This document shows, in pieces, positions 45,406 to 54,960 of a stretch of DNA of 64,000 nt (position 1 is its first letter; every line of letters starts with the position of its first letter). The notes under the pieces are model-generated. The model was not told the DNA's origin and ran no database searches. It saw only the letters and a program-made list of their open reading frames with translations. The position numbers and the translations under genes are program-made. The stretch lies in the NCBI RefSeq assembly GCF_004011695.2, contig NC_082409.1, forward strand, positions 1,364,001-1,428,000, given 5' to 3'. The stretch is from Ascochyta rabiei. Lineage: Eukaryota; Ascomycota; Dothideomycetes; Pleosporales; Didymellaceae.

Positions 45406-48076
45406 AATATATTAGCAAAGGGATCTTAAGGCAAATAAGTACTACGCTTAGACAATGTTGCGTAGTGCCTAGATTTCCTCTGCAACCTGGTATTATTTAG
45501 GTTACTCTAAAGATAAGGAATATAGTGGGATAACTAAGAAGATCTAACAACGCTATGTTAAAGAAACGGCAACACTATAGCTATCCTAACAGAAAGCTTT
45601 AGATAGTAGGTTATTAAACAACTAAATATAGCTATAGTAGCACTCTATGTGCGTATAAATTATAATAGAAGATTACTATAGAGAGTAACAGCTATAATGT
45701 AGCATAAGAGGCTTAGACATCTAGGACTATCTGCAATTAAGCACCTTGTGTATTAATCTAAGGGGGTAAAGATTAAAGGTATTACAATAGTGTAATATAA
45801 CGTATGTAGATAATTAAAATTAAAGCATTAAATATAAAGAACCCCACAATTAAATAACAAAGGCCTAGGTAAATAAATAGCTATAGACTTCTATAAATAC
45901 AAAGCAGGAAGCTTTAATAAGGAAAAGAGTTAAATGCTTATTACCTGCTAACACTCTTAGTACGTGTAGGACTTCTACTTTAAGGACAATAGGCCTATAA
46001 GATCTATTATCTGTCTACTTAGGATCTTTATCTAGTTCTTAAAGAAACAGTTTAACATTACAGTTAAGGTAATTAAGACAGATAATAAAATTATTACAGT
46101 TAAACAAGAGGTTAAGAGACAGTGCACGTCCCTCTTAATAAGACTTAAGCCTTCTGCTCTAGATACACAAGCTTAGAATAGAGGAGCTAAACGCTTAGGG
46201 GGTGTAATAAAAGAGAAGGTACGCGCAATTTAACTAGACGCAAATCTACTATAGGAACTCTAGCTAGAAATTACTAGAGCAGCAGTATACCTATACAATT
46301 AGACACTAAATTATCTAAATAAGTAGAGATTACTATACAAAGTATTCTTTACACGCATAGCTACTATAAATAGTATAGTTACTAGACCTTAAAAACTAAA
46401 CTAGGCTTACTTAAGAGCATACAGATGCAAAGCATTCGCTATAACTAATAACACTTATTAAAGAAAATTAAGGCTATAAAGACTAGACCTAAAGGTATAG
46501 ATTAGATACTTAGTAGGATACCAGTCTACCAACATATACTGAATCTAGGTCCTATTAATAGCTAAAGTAATTAGCACCCGTAATGTGGTGTTTAATAAAG
46601 AAACAATATTTAATAGCAAAATAGAGGATATTATAGATAACCTTATGCATAATATGTTAGAGGAAATCGCAACTTAGATTAGTATAGTTAAACTTCTAGC
46701 TATACAGAGCTATATATCTAAAACTAAAACGTTCTATAAGGATAAGATAACGCAGGAGAACACTCTACGTGCTAAACAACCCTAATATTACTAAGGCAGA
46801 AAGATTGTAGAGGCATACCTAACGCCTCTACTAACTCCTCTGCTAGCAGCATTCCTAACTAAATAGATAAGCTACAATAAGACAACAGACTAACTTAAAC
46901 AAGACTAAGGAACGTCTGTAATAACGCTGTAGGCAGCTACATTTATAGCAGGCACTAAGGTAGGACACCTTAGTTAATATAAAGGAAAACCTTTTAATAA
47001 ATCTTAATTAAAGAGGATTATAGCAAAGGGAATTAAGCTGTATTAGAACAAACTCCTGCTATTACCTACAGCATACTTAAAGCTAGAGGAGCACCCTCTC
47101 TACAAGATGTTTAAACAAGCAGAAAACAAACACCTGTAAAGCTATAAACAAATAGAGTTATAGACTAAAGTTCTAGCAGCTCTAGTTTAGAAGTCTAGAT
47201 AATAAATACTTAACTGTATGTAGGTCTATATATACAAGTTTAATAAACACTACTACCTTAATAAGTATAAAGTAAGGCTTGTAGTTAGAGGAGACTAATA
47301 ATATAATATTATGTTATAAGATACGTATACAGTAATACTTACAGGCTAATTACTTAGAATGCTAATAGTAATTACTGCAAAATACAATCTTAAACTAAAA
47401 TAATAGGATGATATAAATGCATTTGTCTATACAGCTATTAACCGCAAAATATACATAAGGATGCTAAGAGGATACTAGAAGACAGGCACCTTACTAAAGG
47501 TACAGAAAGCCTTGTACAGACTCTGCATCTCCCCTCTACTATAGCAGAAGGAATGTACAGCAATATTAGCTAGAATTAGATTTAAATAAGTGCTATAAGA
47601 GCTATACTGTATAATTAAGGATAGAATAATTATCTTCTTCTATATAGATAATATTATAATTGCGTACCACCTAAAGTATAAATAAGAGGCAGATAATGCT
47701 ATTAAACAGATATAGAAGCGTTACCTGTGCACTAGAGGAGACAACCTTTAATAGTTCCTTAGTATAGAAGTCTAACGTAATAGATAGTAATAGATAATTT
47801 AATTGTTATAAGCTGTATACGTTAATAAGATTAGTTAATTAGTAACTAGACAGAACATAAGGCATAATACGCTAATATCTAGAATTAAACTTAAGTCTAG
47901 GAACAGTCTAGCTAAACTGCTAGAGATTAATTAATATTAGTAAAAGATTAGATCCCTGTTGTTTGCAGTAGTAACTACTTAACCTAATATAGCGTTTGCT
48001 ATGTTGTAACTTGCACGCTTTCTAGTTAACCTAAGTAATAAACACTAAGATGCTGCTGACTAAGTGCTCCTGTACC
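45406..48076 (+). pseudogene. Copia integrase and reverse transcriptase remnant
   Basis: After the gypsy element the copia frame resumes. Around 46190-46320 it reads GGVIKEKVRAI then LEITRAAVYLYN (end of integrase core). Around 47225-47295 come VYKFNKHYYLNKYKVRLVVRGD, and INAFVYTAINRKIYIRMLRGY near 47416-47480 (RT fingers/palm). The RT catalytic box is F-Y-I-D-N at 47638-47652: the second Asp of the YVDD box is Asn, as expected from TpG to TpA mutation. Stops are mostly TAG in place of Gln/Trp codons. Confidence 0.8.
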
Positions 48077-48078
48077 TA

Positions 48079-48132
48079 ACGTGTTTCACCAGTAAGCGGC
48101 CAACACCAGTATCCGGCCAACCCCACCAAAAC
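48079..48132 (+). repeat. Left TIR of inner Fot1-like element
   Basis: 54 bp; inverted match to 49858-49911 with one C/T difference at position 12. Preceded by TA. Confidence 0.93.
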
Positions 48133-49857
48133 CAGCCTAACTTGGCGTGCAATTACTCCACAACCACGCAGTTAAATTAAGTAAGGTTTTAAAGCATAAT
48201 AGATTAGATAGCTCTACATTAAGTCCTGTTGTGGCCTTACATGTGGCATTTGCTACACGTTAGTAGTGCTTGCTGACGCTGTAGGGCAGCGTCAACCTGG
48301 GCCTCCTCCTTAACCACATTATTAGCCTGTAAGACTAGTAATTGAGCTTCCTTAACCTATAGAGCTCCCCTACATGCTATATACTGTCTACGCTTTTAAC
48401 ACTTATATTACTAGTGTTAGTTTAAAGCACGTAGCTTAGTATTCTCTTAAGTTAAGATTGTTGCTAACTACATTGCAAGCTAACAACCCTTAACAAGCTG
48501 GGATATAGCTTAACTAGTTAGACTTTATAACTAACGCTTAAGGAGATCTTGTATAAGGCAAGCTTGCTGCTGAAGCTGGTCAACTGTACGTAGTGTCTCT
48601 GCTGTCCACAGCCCTGCTGGTCCTGCTGCTGTCCCTGGTGGTAATGGTGTTCTAATAACAGTGAGGCATGACAGGACACGCTCTAGATTAAATAGGATAA
48701 GCCCTGTTGCTTGAAATCTAGCCTTAATATTGCTCTCTAATAGAGCAGTTGGTCTAATCCTCAGGTACATCTATAGGAAGTCAAGCTTGTTAACATAGAA
48801 GATGCTTTAGTAGGCAAGCTTAGACACCTTATGTCCATACACTACCTTAAGAGGAGAGTAGCAGCTAACGTCTAGTGGCTGGAGAAGGTGTGAGGTGTAA
48901 GGAGGCATACAGAGGGTAATAATCATGTTATCCTTACAGTACTAATTAAACTTAGGTGTAGCATGGCTGCTGTGACTGTTAAGGATAAGTAGCTAACAAG
49001 CACCTAATAAGCGAGTCTGTGTGTGCCTGTTAAAGTGCTTCACCTAGTTAAGGCCTAGCTTATCTGTTGTCCAGCCGTTGCCACTAACAGCAACAGTCTA
49101 GTCAGGTGGGAGGTCTTAATACCAGCTGGCCTAGTAGAGCTTCCCTGCTAGTATAAGGAAGGGTGGGATAGACTAACCTAACGCGTTAACACACTTAATT
49201 ATTGTTACCTACTTACAATTGCCTGGCTAAACAACAGTAGCGCGTCTAACTGTGTTAGAGCTAGTAACAACCTTAGACGTTAAGGCAACACCTATTATAA
49301 ACCTAGTCTTATTAAAGTTGTAGATGTCCTTATTAGGTATCCTATATATAAGGCGTGTCTCCTCTACTAGCCTAAACCACACGCTAATCCTGACAGGATC
49401 TTTACAGCGTGCCCTTTATAAATAGAATTTCCTATTCTACTTTATCTAGAGTTCTGGCTGGCGCTTAATAAAGCGTGCTACCCAGTTCTTGCCTAGCAAA
49501 GGAGGAGGAGGATTTTAGCTGCGGGCAGTAAGGAGAGTGTCTGCTATTCGTTGCACATTAATAATCTGGGGTAGAAATCCATAACAATCAAGGTCTAAGA
49601 TCTACTAAATAAGGGACTGCTCTTTAACAGGGCTAAGCTTAAGGTTGACAGACGTTGTCGCGTCTTTTAACTTAATACCCTAGAGGCGGCGGCAGAGCGT
49701 TGTACGAGGCACCTGGTAGAGTAAAGCAGCCCTATTTTTTAACTAAATACGTCCTAATTTAACAGCAGAGGCAGCAAGAAGGTATCTACCCTCTGTAAGG
49801 GAGGCTTAAGTACGTTGTGGTTGAGCCATCACAGTTGGGATGAAAGAAGTTTGACGC

Positions 49858-49911
49858 GTTTTGGTGGGGTTGGCCGGATACTGGTGTTGGCCGCTTACTA
49901 GTGAAACACGT
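49858..49911 (-). repeat. Right TIR of inner Fot1-like element
   Basis: Inverted partner of 48079-48132; followed by TA. Confidence 0.93.
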
Positions 49912-49913
49912 TA

Positions 49914-50554
49914 CAGAAGATAAGAAATCTGTTACTTAACTTTAGACAGGGCAAAGGACTTAAAGTTGCAAGCGACGTATTATTTGCTAACAACACTGTA
50001 GACTAGAAGAGTTCCTAAGGATACGCTATTAAGCTATTTAGAGGACTTATTGCCTAGAGAGCAAATAAACAAGATACTGTTACAACGTTAACTACTAAGG
50101 CTAAGCTCCTAGCACTGTCTTAAGTAGCTAAGGAAGCAATATTTACCTCTTAACTATTAAAAGAGCTTTAGGTAACCCTAAGCAATCCTATAATTATAAT
50201 TAAATGTAACAATATATAGATAATACGTCTAGTTACTACAGACATTGCTAAGATATAAACTAAACTTTAGCACGTTAATATACATAACTACTAGTTATAA
50301 TAAGAAGTTAACTACAAAATAATTAAAGTAGAATACATCCTATCTAACAATATAATTGCAGATAGATTTACAAAGTTGTTACTAATCAGCAAATAGGCTA
50401 GCTTTCTTAATTAGTTAGGACTTGTTAAGGGCTAGAAGGGTACATTAAGGGATATCCTGCTTAAGAAGATGTAAGAGCAACTAGAGGACCTTACGTTAAA
50501 GAGTTAATTAACTAGTTTACGCAGCTTGCAATAGGATTCTAAGCTGAGGGGGTG
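49914..50554 (+). pseudogene. Copia RNase H remnant
   Basis: Downstream of the inner Fot1-like element the copia frame continues with GYAIKLFRGLIAW, TTLTTKAKLLALS (RNase H D-E-D region) and a final region rich in stops before the 3' LTR. Confidence 0.7.
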
Positions 50555-50722
50555 TGTTAAATAAAAGGTATTAGAGAAATAGGTTAGGTGATATACCTGC
50601 TAAGAAACTGTGCAGGGGCCCCTACCAGAACCTAGATAAGACGAAAATCACCCTCACATAGAACAAGAACCGATCATCAATACATCATTATTAACTTATT
50701 ACTATTACCATCCAATCTAACA
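50555..50722 (+). repeat. 3' LTR of copia element
   Basis: 168 bp copy of the 5' LTR, followed by GTATG. It is less AT-mutated than the 5' copy (CACCCTCACATAG here against CACCCTTACATAG). Confidence 0.93.
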
Positions 50723-52131
50723 GTATGCTAATAGATTAGTGTTACTACCTAGGCTTATCTACACGTCTAAGAAGAGTAACATTAAATTAGACTAGGTAGC
50801 TAAAATTAAGCTAGAGGTACACTTAGTAATAGTTACCTTATCTTCCTTAGGATAGTTAAATAATAAGATTAGGCTTACGTAGCTAGAGTAGGTGTTTAAT
50901 TGCTATACTAAGGAGAAAGCTTAGAGGAAGTAGAGGTTATTAATACTAGATAGCTATAGATCCTACGTAACAATAGACTTTATTAACTACTATAATAATA
51001 ATAAGATACTCCTAGCTATGTTACCTCCTTACTTAACCTAGATACTCTAGCTGCTTAATATAGTGCTGTTTAAGCCTCTATTAACAGTATACTTAAAAGC
51101 TGTTATAATAGAGATCTATAAGTCTTAAAACTACACAAATATTAAGAGAGTAGACTTCTTTTAGCTCTTCTATTAGGTATAGATCTCTAGCTTTACTAAA
51201 AAGCTAATACTTAAGTCCTTTAACGTAACAGGTATCTATCTACTTAATCCTAACATTATTCTTAATTACTTTACTAAAACACTACTAGAGAGCTTAGAGA
51301 GCTTAGATTTAGATACTATGTTATCTTCTATTTATAGTAATAAAGACTAGCTTAAAATAGAGATGTTGTTATAGAGGGTTACTAGAGATAAGAGTAGTTG
51401 TAACGCTAAAAAGATAAGATAATTAATCTACTATATCTTAGCTAAGGCCTTACTCTTTTAATATAAGATAGATAGCCTTAAAAAGACCCTTAAGAAGTAG
51501 AAGAAGTATAAGAAGAAGAATAAAGCCTTAGATTTATAGTAGTAAAAGAAGTACTATAGTAGTGATGTTTTCTAGTTACTAAGAAAGATTAAAGAAGCAC
51601 GCTTCTGTAAAAGAATAAGAAAGTAAGAAGAGAAGGAGGAAGTACTTAGAAAAGCGACCAATAAGGAAGTAGCAGCTAGCAGCTGCTAAGAAGCTAGTTA
51701 AGGAGAAGGAGAAGAAGGAGAAGTATATAGTAAGAGAGGTAGCTAAGGAGAGGTATAAGAAGAAGAAGGCTAATACAGCAAATTAGAAGGCTAAATAGAA
51801 GGCTAAAAAGTAGTATTAATAATAAGAGCTTAATACTGTAAAAGCTATATAATTGCTTTAAAAGAGTAAAAAGAAAGCTTTATAAGCAACTAAGCTAAAA
51901 AAGCATTAAAAACATATTCTTAGGGATAATGTTAGTAGACGTAGTCCCCTATTACTGCCTCTAGCTGCCTTAACTATTACTACCTGCAGCAGCTATAACA
52001 TTACACTTCTAAGTAAATATAGATAGGCTAAATTAATTATAAGTATTACTTTACTACTCTACTATAAAATCTTATAATAATAGCTATTATAGGTAGCTGT
52101 ATAACCTTATCTCTGTATAAGCGTTGAGGCG

Positions 52132-52178
52132 GTTAGTAGGGCGTTACGCGAATCCGGGCATCACGCGCACGGACACGG
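52132..52178 (-). repeat. Right TIR of outer Fot1/Tan1-like element
   Basis: Inverted partner of 35805-35851, followed by TA at 52179-52180. The 4 bp outside each TA also read GTGA on both sides (35799-35802 and 52181-52184), which may be chance. Confidence 0.9.
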
Positions 52179-52470
52179 TAGTGATTTTTTGTAAGCAGCA
52201 CCGATTTGGCGCCTACGTCACGACGACGACGACAACGTTTACCAACTGAAGCGAGTACTTCTATTCTTGAAGCCAGCACACAGACTCAAAGTTCCAAACT
52301 GCGATAGTAGGTTGTCGTTGAATGACAACAACGGCTTGCGTTGGCGAAAGAAAGATCTCGAAACACGCTAGGTAGTGGAGTTGCCCCACTCGCACGTTTT
52401 GCGCGCATTTCGTTCCACTCTACTACCTCAATTACATCTACCTTATGCAAGACTCTGTCTCTTAAAGTGC

Positions 52471-54427
52471 TCAGCTAATGATACCAGCTTCTCTGTCCAG
52501 CATTGCCTTCTCCTTCTTCGCCTTTTGGATGCCTAACGACATCTTCACTGGCGCTACACCTGGCGTCTCGAACACTGCGTCGATTTCTTCCAAGCTCAAC
52601 TTGCTGGTCTCTGGGAAGACAAAGTACGATGCTGTTATGCATAAGCTTAGTTGATGGCTTGGTTCCGCACCGAGAAAACTTACCGACTAGCTGGAGGCTA
52701 TTGTACACGATGTACACGCACCAAATCTTGTATCCTACCTTTGAGATACCAATGGAGATACCATAAGCTTCGACGGCTCCACATGCACCTTGGATCACAC
52801 CGTACAAACCCATACCCTTGGCACGAAGAGTCAAGGACAAGATCTCGACCGGATAGAGGTTATGCCTAAACAACATTGATCAGCAGTCGCTCCGGGTTCG
52901 TCCAAATGTCGTTGAGAACTTACATGGTCGCGATGAATAGTGCACTTATGATCTGGAAACAGAACATCCACATTATCGTGAGGGCCGACGTTGCACTGGT
53001 AGGTTTCAAGTTGTACTGCCAGGAAGTGATAGTAGCGGCTGTCTGCATGCATATGATCCCCACCAAACCGGCGAAGATCAATGTCCGACGCTTGAAAAGG
53101 TCAACGAACCAACCACCAATTGCAGTGAAAACGAAGTAGGTTGCGGTGAGACCGAGGTTGACGCCGAGTTGCGTTATGGGTTTAGTGACCTAGGAACGTA
53201 AGCAACGTCGAGACTAGACGGAGAATCCGCATACTCCAACGGTCTTGAGCGCAGGCGTAAGATAGTATGATACAATTCTATCGGGTTGGTTAGCTAACAG
53301 TCTTTAGGAAGATCACACAACAAGTTCTTACCCTCCGCCGTTCCATGATTGGAACATCGAGTACAGAACAAGAACCAGCAATCTGTAACGGACGGTCTTG
53401 GTGACAAAGACGGCGAAATTCCAAGACTGCTTGAACCCTGTGCGAGAAGTTTCCAATGACTCTTCGATTTGTGCGGTAACAATGTCGACAATTGGCTCAT
53501 CAACAGAACCCGATGTAGTCTGGTACTTCGCGATGACCTTCCTCGCCTCTTCGCGCTTACCACGGAGCATCAAGTATCGAGGCGATTCTGGTGTGATGAA
53601 GTAGATGAGTGAACACACAACAAGCGGAAAGAATGTCTGCAACAGCAATGGAAGACGCCAGGACCAGTTGTTAGTCTCGCTCTCCGCCATGTTAGTAGTT
53701 CCAATCATGCCGGCGTTCATCGCTACGCTGCCAATCTGGAAACAGGCACCAAACAGACCCACGATTCGGCCACGAAGATGTACGGGGGCGACCTCTGCGA
53801 TGTATTGTGGTGAGGACATCAACGCCGATCCAAATCCAAGAAAAAATCGGCCAGCCATGAAACAGGACAGATTTGGAGCCAAAGCCTGCATGAGTGCAGC
53901 ACATATAACCAGAGCATTACCGAGGAAGTTGACTCCGCGACGGCCGATTTTATCGTTGAGTGCGAGGAACGGAGCGCCGACAACAGTGCCGATTCGCATC
54001 AAGGCCGTGATGTGTGCAAATTTGACTTCTGTTGTCAGCGCACTTCACCTAGTCCGTTACCAAACAACTTACCACCGTCGATTTCGATGTTGAAAAACTT
54101 GTGCCAGGCCGGATATGCGTTGATACCACCTATTTTCGCATCATGGTCAGTATGGTTCGACAACAATCGCAAGGCTCCACGACAGGTTCCCTTACTGATG
54201 ACGGCCCAGTCAACACCGTAACCTGCCTGATTGCAACCTTGAAGGAAGATAATCAAGCAGATCCTGAAACCTGTCTTCGTCCAAAACTTAGGCATCGCCT
54301 CCTTGGAGATACGAACGAGATCCTCATCGGTAATGCGCTGGACAACAATCTCCTCGGTCTGGAGGGCGCCGGCTTTCTCGTCAGTCACATCGTGGTGAAA
54401 TGACCTGACGTTCTCCTGCGGAGCCAT
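52471..54427 (-). CDS. MFS sugar porter (lactose-permease/hexose-transporter type)
   Basis: Seven exons: 54427-54196, 54129-54073, 54028-53332, 53277-53235, 53189-52924, 52865-52684, 52631-52471 (545 residues); all six introns are 44-66 bp and keep frame. Family signatures: GYGVDWAVISGINAYPAWHKFF after TM1, GRRGVNFLGN (the G-R-R-G motif of loop 2-3), FMAGRFFLGFGSAL, PESPRYLMLRGKREEA (PESPR sugar-porter mark), and LVASYFVFPETSKLSLEEID (PETKGxxLEE mark at the end of TM12). It should import a sugar or oligosaccharide by proton symport at the plasma membrane. It is divergent from the GH95 gene, so the two may share a promoter. Its 3' end lies 291 bp from the transposon nest. Confidence 0.92.
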
Positions 54428-54960
54428 CGTGGCAGTATGGATGTCTGCGGCGGCGATGTTATTTGAAACTATGCACAAGGGTTGTGTTTTCGCAATTTGG
54501 CCACCGCGAGAGATCGCAGTCAGATATGAACAGCTTTATGCGCAGAAATCCTTCGATATGCCGGCCCCTGTAAGATACAAAAAAGGCGGAGAGCATGGTC
54601 CCGTCTAGATCGGCGTTACCAAAGCTTGTCACCTCATGTTCACGTTGCGGATCTGTAACCCCGTGGGGAAACATGCTTATTGGGCGTTTAGTCCACAATT
54701 TGCAGGGAACTAGACTCCAGCTCGAGGTTAGCACGAGGAGTAAGACGCATATGTTCGTGGTCACAAGTGTCCGCCTTGCGTTTGTTGATCGATAGTTATT
54801 CCGTCCAACCACTCTTCAGGGCACGCGGCTTACAACAAAGAAGTGCATAAATGCTGGCACTGCGAAGTCCAGAGCACGGTGAAGGATCCGACCAACCCAG
54901 CACACCCGCGAGATTAACCGGTGGCACATCGCTTACGAACCAATCCCCGTTGAAGGCCCC
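54428..54960. promoter_or_regulatory. Shared divergent promoter region
   Basis: About 530 bp between the sugar porter (-) and the alpha-L-fucosidase (+). The head-to-head arrangement of transporter and hydrolase suggests co-regulation. I could not identify a specific activator site with confidence. Confidence 0.5.

Larger units (their letters stand above)
48079..49911 (-). mobile_element. Second Fot1-like DNA transposon, nested in copia
   Basis: 1833-bp element with 54-bp terminal inverted repeats (48079-48132; 49858-49911) that differ at a single base and start ACGTGTTTCAC. TA flanks both sides (48077-48078; 49912-49913), as expected for Tc1/mariner insertion. The transposase is on the minus strand: it starts near 49829 (MAQPQRT then TAA) and the C-terminal part is open at 48770-48531, reading LLESNIKARFQATGLILFNLERVLS, the conserved end of DDE_1 (Fot1/Pot2/jerky) transposases. 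The frame has several stops, so the element is not autonomous. It is the least mutated layer of the nest. Confidence 0.92.
36503..50722 (+). mobile_element. Ty1/copia-type LTR retrotransposon (RIP-degraded), interrupted twice
   Basis: 168-bp LTRs (36503-36670 and 50555-50722) start TGTTA and end TAACA and are flanked by the exact 5-bp target duplication GTATG (36498-36502; 50723-50727). The LTRs differ at about 14 sites, nearly all transitions. Domain order on the plus strand is gag, protease, integrase, RT, RNase H, i.e. copia order. A gypsy element sits in the protease-integrase region and a Fot1-like transposon between RT and RNase H. Removing these leaves about 5.3 kb, normal for copia. 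No intact reading frame survives. Confidence 0.93.
35805..52178 (+). mobile_element. Fot1/Tan1-like (pogo-type Tc1/mariner) DNA transposon, split by later insertions
   Basis: Outer element of a four-element nest. Its ends are inverted repeats of about 47 bp beginning CCGTGTCCGTGCGCGTGATG, flanked on both sides by TA (35803-35804 and 52179-52180), the target duplication of Tc1/mariner elements. Without the copia insertion (14.2 kb plus 5 bp) it is about 2.15 kb, usual for this group. The plus-strand transposase is recognisable but dead: left of the insertion, YNIDKKGF near 36352-36376 (the NMDEKGF block with the first catalytic Asp); right of it, LLILDSYRSYVTIDFI near 50935-50985 and SSFTKKLILKSFNVTGIYLLNP near 51185-51250. 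Many TAG/TAA codons interrupt the frame. The C-terminal coding part is Lys-rich (51.48-51.9 kb). Confidence 0.9.

Noticed and set aside
35799..52184. GTGA present directly on both outer sides of the outer element, suggesting a 4-6 bp duplication
   Set aside because: The TA duplication and DDE_1 transposase fit Tc1/mariner, which duplicates only TA; the extra GTGA match is probably coincidence, though I note it in the TIR entry.
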